A DNA stretch of 64,000 bases. Origin: Lithobates sylvaticus. Lineage: Eukaryota; Chordata; Amphibia; Anura; Ranidae. Shown in pieces: positions 57,059 to 64,000 of the stretch. Every line of letters begins with the position of its first letter. Position 1 is the first letter of the stretch. The notes beneath the pieces were generated by a model. The model was not told the DNA's origin and did not search any database. It saw only the letters and a program-made list of their open reading frames with translations. The stretch is from NCBI GenBank assembly GCA_028564925.1, contig CM053028.1:626395380-626459379 (forward strand). Direction: 5' to 3'. The position numbers and the translations under genes were made by a program.

Positions 57059-58949
57059 TATGGAGCCTGTCCAGGTGGAGCAGGTAGGAGCACGATTACT
57101 CCGTTTCCAGCACGTCTGGGCAGCCTCGGTTCAAGATTTTTGGACAATCAAAACTATATCTACAGGTCATACCTGGACTTTCACCGACCCACCTACACAC
57201 CGCTTTATTCCCACCATTCTTCCACAGTCAGAAGAGAAGAGGGAAATTCTATTATCATACACGGACTCTCTGATATCTCAAGGGGCCGTCATTCCGGTAC
57301 CAGTAGAAGAAAAATTTCAGGGAATATATTCTCCCCTCTTCATGGTTCTCAAAAAGAACGGGTCTTGGAGGCCAGTCATCGATCTAACATATTTGAACTC
57401 CTTCATCCAGAAGGAGAGGTTCAAGATGGAGACTCTCTTGACCATAAGTCAAACGATTCAGCCAGGGGATTGGATGGTCTCAGTAGACCTGAAGGATGCG
57501 TATTTTCATGTTCCAATCGCGAAGAATTTTCAGCAATACCTCAGGTTCGCAGTGGAGCAGAGACATCTCCAGTTCACCTGTCTTCCTTTCGGGTTGACAA
57601 CATCACCTCGAGTGTTTTCAAAAGTACTTCTGGCAGTGGTAGCCCTAATCAGGGTCAAAGGTGTCCGGTTACACCACTACCTGGACGATCTACTCCTGCT
57701 CTCGCAGGACAGAGACCAGCTTTGTTTACATCGGGACCAAGTCATCTCGGTCTTGACGGAGTTCGGCTGGTTGTTGAACAGGGAGAAGAGTCAGTTGGAT
57801 CCGACCCAGTCCCTGATATTCCTAGGGGCGCAGTTCGACACGGTAAAGAGTACCATTTCCTTACCCATGGAGAAGATCCCAGTAATTCAAGACAGGATTC
57901 GGCTCGCCCTGGCATGTCCTCGCCTCAGAGCATCATATTGCCTCAGAGTTATCGGCACCATGGTGGCCACGGCTCCCATGGTAAAATGGGCACAGTGGAG
58001 GATGCGACCCTTCCAAAAGGGTTTTCTTCAGCAATGGATCCCAGAGTCACAAGATCACTTTGTCAGAATGACCTCGTCCATGAGGGAGTGTCTTCCATGG
58101 TGGCTTCATCAGGAGAATCTCCTCAAGTGCCACTCTATTGCACCAATCTCCTGGATTGTGGTGACGACGGATGCCAGCAACAGCGGCTGGGGAGCCCTCT
58201 GTCTATCAGAAGTAGCCCAAGGGAAATGGGACTTCCCATCTCAAGGGATAGTGTCAAATGTCTTGGAACTCCGAGCTGCCTTTCAAGCTCTTCAAGCCTT
58301 CCGTCACCTGATTTTAGGAGCTTCGGTTCTGTTGAGGTTGGACAACACGACCGCGGTAGCCTACATCAAGAGACAAGGGGGTACACGCAGTCTAGATCTA
58401 CTAGAGGAGGTCAGTCCGATTATGGTTTGGGCCCAGGCGAATTTGTCGAATCTAACGGCTGTTTACCTCCCCGGAGTCCAGAATGTCCAGGCGGACTTCC
58501 TCTCAAGAGTAGCATTGGACAACAACGAGTGGTCCCTCCACATAGTAGTGTTCAATTGGATTCTGTCTCTAGGAGTAACACCGGAAGTGGACCTCTTTGC
58601 ATCACCCTGCAATGCGAAACTCGAAAAGTATTACACGAGGAATCGTTGTCCCCAAGCTTATGGGATAGATGCGTTGACGGACCAGTGGAGGTTTCTCAAG
58701 GCGTATGCCTTTCCCCCAGTACCGGTCATTCTCCGTTTTCTGTCAAGACTCCGCTGGGAAGAAGCCGAAGTAATAGCGGTAATTCCATATTGGCCCAACA
58801 GGCCATGGTTTCCTCTCCTGACGCAGCTCAGTTGTCGGGACCCAGTCCCTCTTCCTCCCAGGCCAGATCTCCTGCTACAGGGAGCATCGCTTCACCCATG
58901 TCCATCCCATCTCCACCTGATGGTCTGGTGGTTGAAAGGGAAAGGTTGA
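56916..58949 (+). CDS. DIRS reverse transcriptase, RNase H and methyltransferase-like protein
   Basis: 677 codons overlapping the end of the gag frame. RT motifs: WRPVIDLTYLN, DLKDAYFHVPI, LPFGLTTSPRVF and the catalytic LHHYLDDLLLL (about 57,670-57,700). RNase H: VTTDASNSGWGA, LELRAAFQAL and LRLDNTTAVAYI (about 58,150-58,380). The C-terminal part (VDLFASPCN, FPPVPVILRFLSRL, IPYWPNRPWFPLL; about 58,590-58,830) resembles the DAM-methyltransferase-like domain typical of DIRS. This enzyme copies the RNA into DNA. Confidence 0.9.
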   Translation: MIRNVLETHVVTDLAGNSGKTGEEISLQDRSPQKPHPLGVGIRLSLFDMEPVQVEQVGARLLRFQHVWAASVQDFWTIKTISTGHTWTFTDPPTHRFIPTILPQSEEKREILLSYTDSLISQGAVIPVPVEEKFQGIYSPLFMVLKKNGSWRPVIDLTYLNSFIQKERFKMETLLTISQTIQPGDWMVSVDLKDAYFHVPIAKNFQQYLRFAVEQRHLQFTCLPFGLTTSPRVFSKVLLAVVALIRVKGVRLHHYLDDLLLLSQDRDQLCLHRDQVISVLTEFGWLLNREKSQLDPTQSLIFLGAQFDTVKSTISLPMEKIPVIQDRIRLALACPRLRASYCLRVIGTMVATAPMVKWAQWRMRPFQKGFLQQWIPESQDHFVRMTSSMRECLPWWLHQENLLKCHSIAPISWIVVTTDASNSGWGALCLSEVAQGKWDFPSQGIVSNVLELRAAFQALQAFRHLILGASVLLRLDNTTAVAYIKRQGGTRSLDLLEEVSPIMVWAQANLSNLTAVYLPGVQNVQADFLSRVALDNNEWSLHIVVFNWILSLGVTPEVDLFASPCNAKLEKYYTRNRCPQAYGIDALTDQWRFLKAYAFPPVPVILRFLSRLRWEEAEVIAVIPYWPNRPWFPLLTQLSCRDPVPLPPRPDLLLQGASLHPCPSHLHLMVWWLKGKG

Positions 58950-59953
58950 CAGCCTTAGGGTGTCCTGACACAGCAATTGAAACCTTGATGAGTGCCAGGA
59001 GAGCGGGAACTAACAGAGTGTACCAAAGAATCTGGGCAAGATTCGTGAGTTTCATCCCTACTGTTGGAGGTTCATTTAAGGACCCAAGAATATCGGACAT
59101 TCTGAGTTTCCTGCAGACAGGCCTGGAGTTGCCCTTGGCCGTTAGCTCTCTTAGAGTTCAGGTCTCTGCAATTTCTGCATTCACAGGCATTGCTTGGGCA
59201 AAACATCCTCTCGTCAGGCAATTCTTTAAAGGTGCAACAAGACTTAGACCTCAAAGGAGGCCAAGATTTGCCAAGTGGGATCTTCCCCTCGTTTTGGACT
59301 TCTTTTCAGGAGAAGATTTTCGACAAACGGATCAATTGTCCATCAAAGATCTTTTTCTCAAGACGGTGTTCCTGGTGGCCATAACATCTGCCAAGAGGGT
59401 ATCTGAGATCAGCTCTCTGGGTTTCAAAGAACCGTTTATCACCTTTTTTCCTGATAGGGTGGTCTTGATCCCTATGTTGGGATCAAATCCCAAAGTGACG
59501 TCCGTCTTTCATGAGAATCAAGAAATAGTTCTCCCAACATTCCATTCATCTGATGATTCTAGTATCCATCCTCTAGATGTCGGAGAAATCCTAAGAGTCT
59601 ATCTGGAAGCAACGGCTCCCTTCCGGAAATCGGATTACCTTTTCATCTACTTCCAAGGGAAGAACAGAGGATTACGTGCCTCCTCCAGATCCATATCAGC
59701 CTGGATTGTCCAGGCTATTCAAAGGGCGTATACGGCTAAGGGTCTGGTCCCTCCAGAAGCGGTGACGGCACACTCGACTAGAAGTGTTTCAACGTCTTGG
59801 GCAGCTTCCCGTCATGTGTCTGCAGAAGTGATTTGCAGAGCGGCATCATGGTCATCGATAAATACATTTATGACGCACTATTGTGTTGAGCCAGCGGCTC
59901 TTTCCTCAGTTAATTTTGGTTTGAATGTCTTATCTGTTGACGGTGCCAATTAA
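57140..59953 (+). CDS. DIRS tyrosine recombinase (open frame; domain from about 58,960)
   Basis: The open frame runs from 57,140, but the recognisable protein begins near 58,960. The upstream part overlaps RT and may be untranslated. Recombinase residues: the first Arg in SAKRVSEISSLG (about 59,390), H-x2-R in HSTRSVSTSWA (about 59,772), and the nucleophile Tyr in FMTHYC (about 59,880). DIRS elements integrate with this enzyme in place of the DDE integrase of LTR elements. The frame ends just before the internal complementary region. Confidence 0.88.
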   Translation: MDNQNYIYRSYLDFHRPTYTPLYSHHSSTVRREEGNSIIIHGLSDISRGRHSGTSRRKISGNIFSPLHGSQKERVLEASHRSNIFELLHPEGEVQDGDSLDHKSNDSARGLDGLSRPEGCVFSCSNREEFSAIPQVRSGAETSPVHLSSFRVDNITSSVFKSTSGSGSPNQGQRCPVTPLPGRSTPALAGQRPALFTSGPSHLGLDGVRLVVEQGEESVGSDPVPDIPRGAVRHGKEYHFLTHGEDPSNSRQDSARPGMSSPQSIILPQSYRHHGGHGSHGKMGTVEDATLPKGFSSAMDPRVTRSLCQNDLVHEGVSSMVASSGESPQVPLYCTNLLDCGDDGCQQQRLGSPLSIRSSPREMGLPISRDSVKCLGTPSCLSSSSSLPSPDFRSFGSVEVGQHDRGSLHQETRGYTQSRSTRGGQSDYGLGPGEFVESNGCLPPRSPECPGGLPLKSSIGQQRVVPPHSSVQLDSVSRSNTGSGPLCITLQCETRKVLHEESLSPSLWDRCVDGPVEVSQGVCLSPSTGHSPFSVKTPLGRSRSNSGNSILAQQAMVSSPDAAQLSGPSPSSSQARSPATGSIASPMSIPSPPDGLVVERERLTALGCPDTAIETLMSARRAGTNRVYQRIWARFVSFIPTVGGSFKDPRISDILSFLQTGLELPLAVSSLRVQVSAISAFTGIAWAKHPLVRQFFKGATRLRPQRRPRFAKWDLPLVLDFFSGEDFRQTDQLSIKDLFLKTVFLVAITSAKRVSEISSLGFKEPFITFFPDRVVLIPMLGSNPKVTSVFHENQEIVLPTFHSSDDSSIHPLDVGEILRVYLEATAPFRKSDYLFIYFQGKNRGLRASSRSISAWIVQAIQRAYTAKGLVPPEAVTAHSTRSVSTSWAASRHVSAEVICRAASWSSINTFMTHYCVEPAALSSVNFGLNVLSVDGAN

Positions 59954-60007
59954 ACCTTTTTTCTGTTAACCAGCAATATTTCCCACCCGGGAGTGTATGG
60001 CTAGTTA

Positions 60008-60115
60008 TTTCCCATACGTAGGCTGCCATGGAGTCTGTCAGGAAAATGGAAAATTTATATCAAATACTTACCGTAATTTTCCTTTCCTGATGGACTCCAT
60101 GGCAGCAGGAGTTCC
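60008..60115. repeat. DIRS internal complementary region
   Basis: The first half (CCCATACGTAGGCTGCCATG, then GAGTCTGTCAGG) is the inverse of the left end at 54,631-54,660. The second half (CTTACCGTAATTTTCC, then TGATGGACTCCATGG) is the inverse of the right end at about 60,225-60,285. It would template completion of both ends during circle formation in the DIRS-1 model. Confidence 0.85.
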
Positions 60116-60930
60116 CTCCCATTGCTGGAGTAGGCTAAGTTATGGAACACGGGGCCTAGCTGGGAGCAAAGATTTATGGGAGTGGGGTCCTATGAGGTAG
60201 GAGAGGCGGGATTAACCCATACGTAGGCTGCCATGGAGTCCATCAGGAAAGGAAAATTACGGTAAGTATTTGATATAAATTTTCCATTTTCATCAGGGTT
60301 ATGGTGTGAAGGCACTGCCAACACCCAAAGTCAAATTTTTCCACACCGGTTACTTCTATCCAAAGTCTGCAAAAGAGACACCAGAATTTATCCCAAAAAT
60401 CTGTATTCTTCCTCTGAGTGCAGTAAATTGTGGCATCATCATACAGACAAGCCGTTGTTTATAAAATAAAGAAAGCTTGCAGGAAAAATTTCAATTTTTG
60501 GGCTTTATTAATGTGATTTTTGCTGCTGCAGGTTCTATACATGGTACAAATGTACCATTTTACAGGAAGACTAAGGGGGATACCCCCTCTCCCCCCGGCA
60601 CTATATTTAAAGGAATTTTTCATTTTTATTGTTTCACTTTAAGCATCATTAAATCACTGCTCATTTAAAAATTGCTTTTTAGAAGTTTTTTTTTTTTTTT
60701 ATTGATGCATGTCCCCCCAGGGCAGTACCCGGACCCCCATAACCTTAATATGCCCAATAACTTGCATATAATCCCTCAAATTGGGCACTTTGATTTTTCC
60801 AGTTCAGGTTTTATAGACTTCTAAAGGGTTCTTTATTTGGCTTCAAACGTTCACAAGGTTCGAGAGTTCTGGCGCGAACCAAACCAGGGGGTGTTCGGCC
60901 CACCTCTAGTGCTGAATAGCAAAAAAAATG

Positions 60931-61390
60931 GTGAGTCTGTATTAATTGGCACAGTGATGCTGCATTCATGGGCACAGTGAGGGTGCAATTGTGGGTACAG
61001 TGAGACTGCATTCAAGGGCACAGTGAGGCTGTAATGTTGGACACAGTGAGGGTGCAATGGTGGGCACAGTGAAGCTGCAATGTTGGGCACAGTGAAGCTG
61101 CATTCACAGGCACAGTGAGGCTGAAATGGTGGGCACAGTGAGGCTGCAATGGTGGGCACCGTGAGGCTGCAATGGTGGGCCCAGTGAGGCTGCATTCATG
61201 GGCACAGTGAGGCTGCAATGGTGGGCACAGTGAGGCTGCAATGGTGTGCACAGTGAGGCTGCTTTCAAGGGGCAAAGTGAGGCTGCATTCATGGACACAG
61301 TGAGGCTGCATTTGATGGGCACAGTGAGGCTGCATTCACAGGCACAGTGAGGCGGCATTCACGGGCACAGTAAAGCTGCATTTGATGGGC
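60931..61390. repeat. 23-bp minisatellite, about 20 units
   Basis: Units of GCACAGTGAGGCTGCAATGG plus TGG, alternating with GCATTCATGG variants. Cys/His-rich minus-strand frames here are translations of the repeat and are not genes. Confidence 0.9.
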
Positions 61391-62085
61391 AATCGTGCAT
61401 GATTGTGTAGACAGGGCCTATAATGCTCTTAAGATGGCACTGCCCATAAGGCTCTGCCTTTTCTTGCATATGGTCTTTGATGGCTCTGGAGAGATTACTT
61501 TTGACACCATCATTCACTGGCCTAGTGTCATAGCACAAGCTACTTTGAATGCTATAAGGCACAAGTTCCATGCATACCCGTTTTGCAAGGATACAAGTCT
61601 CAGATTTTCGAGTTCCTTATTCTGTAGCGTCTAAAGCCCTGTACGCATGATCAAAAAATCGTATGAAAAATACCACTTTCAAATCGATCGTACGATAATC
61701 TGATCGTTAGTACAGAGCATCACAGTTCATCCGATATTATCCGATCAGACGTGCACAAATGTTTTTTTCATACGATACCAGATCATACGAATTTTGTTTA
61801 ATCAGTACAGCTGTCGTTCGAAAATGCAATACAAATGCATTACAACCCATGACATCACTCCCAAATTTTTATTCTGCCGTACGAAAATTTTTGGGACTTT
61901 ATAAAACTCTTTAGGTTAGATCTGAGATTAGCAAACAAAAAAAAACTGTTGATCATCCATCCGTTAATATCATTGTGTGTACCAGGCATTACAACTGTAA
62001 CAAGTTGTATCTTGTCTTCTGTAACTATTTGGAATTTGCCTGGATATGAAATACACCCCCAAAAAATAATACTATGTAGCGGTAC
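61391..62085 (-). mobile_element. Inverted fragment of an envelope-bearing provirus
   Basis: The minus strand matches about 4,490-4,800 of the provirus fossil: GAAGACA-GATACAACTTGTTAC, then CTGAGACTTGTATC and ATAAGGCTCTGCC (inverse). A MITE (61,632-61,990) sits inside it. More of the same copy lies at 63,664-63,837, matching about 4,290-4,450. Old and heavily broken; only envelope-region pieces are present. Confidence 0.7.
61632..61990. mobile_element. MITE with TAAAGCCCTGTACGC end
   Basis: The left end TAAAGCCCTGTACGCATG and the inverse of the right end (TAATGCCTGGTACACAC) form an imperfect inverted pair. The interior has CGTACGA/TCGTACG words in both directions. The homologous stretch near 4,530 lacks it. 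Duplication length (2 or 3 bp, TA or TAA) is unclear. Confidence 0.6.
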
Positions 62086-62760
62086 CCCCATAGCGGTTGC
62101 TGGTGATTGTGGTCAGTCTCCCACCCTGCACAGCCAGGCACATGAATACACTGACACTGTTGCGTCAGGAAACGGTCCTTGTACTTTGTTTTGTTTCATT
62201 GGGGGAATATAACTTGGATGGGGATAGGGTACAAATGGGATGCCCACTTGATTGAAGATAGAAAATTAAGGACTGAAGCTACATGTACCACTGGTATACA
62301 CAACCTTGGTATACACAACCTTGTTTGCAGACTGTCACTTCCAGGACCAGTTAGCACTGTGTTTAAGGCTTGACACTGGCTCAGCCTTTTCCCTTTGCAG
62401 GCGAGGACCGTGGGCCCCTATGGTTTATGAAAAATTGTAGTAGTTCGTAGTGCTAGCTGTCCCACATGTGACTACTACTCCCAGTACCACCTCTTCAGGC
62501 CCTGCCAGCCCTCCTGACTGCAGCTGCCTCTTTACCCTGCCCATGCCACCACAGTCCTCCTGACTGGCTCTGCACCCATCCCAGACTGCTCCAACCCAGT
62601 CCTCTCAGGCGTGCCTCCCAGTCCTCCTTAATGTGTGTCACTCACCAGCCATCTTGGCTGTTCCTTGTTCCTCCTGGAGACTTGCCTGGCAGTGTTCTCC
62701 CTCTGTCCTCTTTGCTCCCAGTGACTCCTGGCCCAGGGCACCTCCATGGTGTACTAGAAA
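62086..62760. mobile_element. Unassigned insert, LTR-like
   Basis: It begins TGTAGCGGTACCCCC and includes a CT-rich middle (62,480-62,740). The provirus fossil at 4,450-4,490 has no counterpart, so it is an insertion. I cannot define the right end or a duplication. No gene seen. Confidence 0.35.
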
Positions 62761-62954
62761 AAAAAACTTTTTATAGTACTAGAGGGTGCTAAAAGTATTA
62801 TTAAAAAGAAAAACATTTCAGTGTCAAGATATACCGTATTTATCGGCGTATAACACGCACCGGCGTATAACACGCACCCCAAGTTTAGGAGGGAATTTTA
62901 AGGAAAAAAAGTTTTAGGAGAGAAGTTTAGGGAAAAAAAAAAACTTACATTTAA

Positions 62955-63260
62955 GCGTCATTTGCAGCTTGCCCAGCGTCATTTGCAGCTTGCCCAGCGT
63001 CATTTGCAGCTTGCCCAGCGTCATTTGCAGCCTTTCCCAGCGTCATTTGCAGCCTTTCCCAGCGTCATTTGCAACCTGCCCAGCGTCATTTGCAACCTGC
63101 CCAGCGTCATTTGCAACCTGCCCAGCGTCATTTGTAGCTTGCCCAGCGTCATTTGTAGCTTGCCCAGCGTCATTTGTAGCTTGCCCGGCGTCATTTGTAG
63201 CTTGCCCGGCGTCATTTGCAGCTTGCTAGTGTCATTTGCAGCTTGCTAGTGTCATTTGCA
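62955..63260. repeat. 21-bp tandem repeat, about 14 units
   Basis: The unit AGCGTCATTTGCAGCTTGCCC has variants CAACCTGCCC and GTAGCTTGCCC clustered in blocks. Both strands stay open because the period is a multiple of three, so no gene is called. Confidence 0.9.
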
Positions 63261-63289
63261 GTTCGCCATCGTTTAAATTTCCCGCCGCG

Positions 63290-63560
63290 AGAAATACCGC
63301 GCATGCGCGGCCGAAAAAGACCGAACTGCGGCCGAAAAAGGCCGAAGCGCGGCCGAAAAAGACCGAGCCGACTGTTCAGCTCCGCTCGGAGTCCCGCCTC
63401 CCTGCTATTTCGGGAGCGAGCGCAGGGAGGCGGGACTACGAGCGGAGCTGAACAGCCGGCTTCGGTCTTTTTTCGGCCGCGCTTCGGCTTTTTCCGGCCT
63501 TTTTCGGCCGCGGTTCGGCCTTTTTCGGCCGCGGTCGCCATTTTTCGGCGCCGCAACTGA
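63290..63560. repeat. GC-rich palindrome of GGCCGAAAAAG words
   Basis: The left arm has GCGGCCGAAAAAGACCGA repeats. The right arm has the inverse CTTTTTCGGCCGCG words. The arms flank GGCGGGACT/AGTCCCGCC-type inverted blocks around 63,390-63,440. Confidence 0.75.
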
Positions 63561-63837
63561 TTTTTGTCATTTTTTTTTGGGTATCGGCGTATAACACGCA
63601 CCCACGACTTTCCCCCGATTTTAAGGGGGAAAAAGTGCGTGTTATACGCCGATAAATACGGTAAGCGGCCTCTGGCAAGTATTTCAGGGCAACCTACAAA
63701 GCAATGGCTCCTACACTATCTATTTTAGTTCATTCTTTAATTAAGTGTGTTTCTGTTACTCCTACAACATCCACTAAAATAACATGCATGTATCTATACA
63801 GATTTATCATAATACAATACACTTATGTAGGGTTGAC

Positions 63838-64000
63838 ACCTGTCCAGGATTCACCCAGACAATCCGGGTTTTAAATCATGTGTCCGCCTGAAACCCGGAC
63901 ACATTATTCAGACCGGGCTGTGGCTCCCTATGTAACTGTGACAGTCACAAACAAATCTGTTGCCCACTGGGAGCTGCGGACGGCTGCCTGGGGGCAGGTT
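63838..64000 (+). mobile_element. Truncated hAT-like end at the window edge
   Basis: It starts TAGGGTTGACACCTGTCC, a hAT-style TAGGG tip, followed by inverted GTCC/GGAC and CCGGGTTT blocks. The element runs out of the window, so neither type nor duplication (candidate CACTTATG, 63,830-63,837) can be confirmed. Confidence 0.45.

Larger units (their letters stand above)
54629..60290 (+). mobile_element. DIRS-type tyrosine-recombinase retrotransposon, looks whole
   Basis: The left inverted repeat (about 54,632-54,740) pairs with about 60,138-60,250 at the right. TTT stands at each outer edge, as in DIRS-1. An internal complementary region at about 60,008-60,115 contains the inverses of both ends joined. 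Three long overlapping frames follow the family order: gag-like, RT/RNase H/methyltransferase-like, and tyrosine recombinase. None is visibly interrupted, so the element looks whole. No duplication of target is expected for DIRS. It is inserted in the third hAT copy. Confidence 0.92.
53686..60908 (+). mobile_element. Third hAT copy, internally deleted, carrying a DIRS element
   Basis: The left tip is TAGGGTTGGGC; the right tip inverts to TAGAGGTGGGCC. GTGCTGAA flanks it exactly (53,678-53,685 and 60,909-60,916). Orientation is opposite to the complete copy. The N-terminal part of the transposase remains at about 54,261-54,600. The right part (60,590-60,908) is the diverged family left end. 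Most of the transposase is gone, so it is non-autonomous. The tips are more diverged than in the complete copy, so this is an older member. Confidence 0.88.
62832..63663. mobile_element. TA-flanked MITE with 30-bp inverted ends
   Basis: The left end starts TACCGTATTTATCGGCGTAT and continues AACACGCACC; the right end is its inverse. TA is shared by both edges (62,832-62,833 and 63,662-63,663). The provirus fossil near 4,455 shows the empty site (CTATTGTATCCTGACACTGA). The interior has a 21-bp tandem array and a GC-rich palindrome. No transposase. Confidence 0.85.

Noticed and set aside
57140-58900. Upstream two thirds of the DIRS recombinase frame as a separate protein
   Set aside because: It overlaps the RT frame, has no recognisable domain and a shadow-like composition.
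60931-61390. Cys/His-rich minus-strand frames resembling zinc-finger repeats
   Set aside because: They are translations of the 23-bp minisatellite, without finger spacing.
62955-63260. Tandem array as a coding repeat protein
   Set aside because: Openness on both strands follows from the 21-bp period; the array lies inside a MITE.
1-64000. Host protein-coding genes, tRNA or rRNA genes
   Set aside because: I read all long frames and found only transposon-related or low-complexity ones; no tRNA- or rRNA-like block was recognised by eye, though a covariance search was not possible.

Overview
The window looks like a piece of a large, transposon-packed amphibian genome, most likely a frog. The evidence is the mix of families: Ac-type hAT transposons with BED-finger transposases, a DIRS tyrosine-recombinase retrotransposon, a Sushi-type chromovirus, CR1/L2-group LINEs, TTAA-flanked (piggyBac-like) elements and retrovirus-like fossils. 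I recognise no host gene, tRNA or rRNA. Almost every open frame belongs to a mobile element or is a by-product of a repeat. Organism and family names rest on motif recognition, since no database search was possible.

Layout: (1) 1-2,186 is a hAT-derived fold-back element cut by the window start. (2) 2,187-6,423 is the 3' half of an old retrovirus-like provirus (integrase piece, envelope remnant, long LTR) carrying two MITEs. (3) 6,424-7,326 is unassigned, CT-rich and hAT-end-like DNA. (4) 7,327-19,271 is a dissected LINE and its long flanking repeat ('repeat A'). It is interrupted by a 434-bp insert with a 14-bp duplication, a TA-flanked MITE, a complete-looking 7.56-kb hAT transposon with an intact transposase frame (8,859-16,419), a TTAA element and an LTR fragment. 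(5) 19,280-32,436 is a second hAT copy carrying a TTAA element, a solo LTR and a 9.6-kb LTR element with a long gag-like frame; that LTR element in turn holds a 5-kb TTAA element. (6) 32,505-45,345 is a MITE split by a LINE, which is split by a short repeat and by a tandem Sushi pair (LTR-internal-LTR-internal-LTR) inside one 5-bp duplication. (7) 45,346-51,640 is an inverted paralogue of repeat A ('repeat B') holding a small non-autonomous LTR element and an unassigned insert. Repeat B preserves empty sites for two of the insertions in repeat A. (8) 51,785-52,974 is a hAT-type MITE. (9) 53,220-60,930 is a TTAA-element remnant split by a third hAT copy, which carries a whole-looking DIRS element. 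(10) 60,931-64,000 holds minisatellites, an inverted envelope-bearing provirus fragment, more MITEs and a truncated hAT-like end.

The value of the window is stratigraphic. Target-site duplications can be read for about ten insertions, and these give a relative order. In repeat A the LINE came first, then the small inserts, hAT and TTAA element. In the second hAT copy the order is hAT, then LTR element, then its internal TTAA element. Near 33-44 kb it is MITE, then LINE, then Sushi. Near 54-60 kb it is TTAA element, then hAT, then DIRS. The strongest individual items are the hAT with an intact frame and exact ends, the Sushi tandem with a self-priming signature, and the DIRS element whose internal complementary region records the sequence differences between its two ends.
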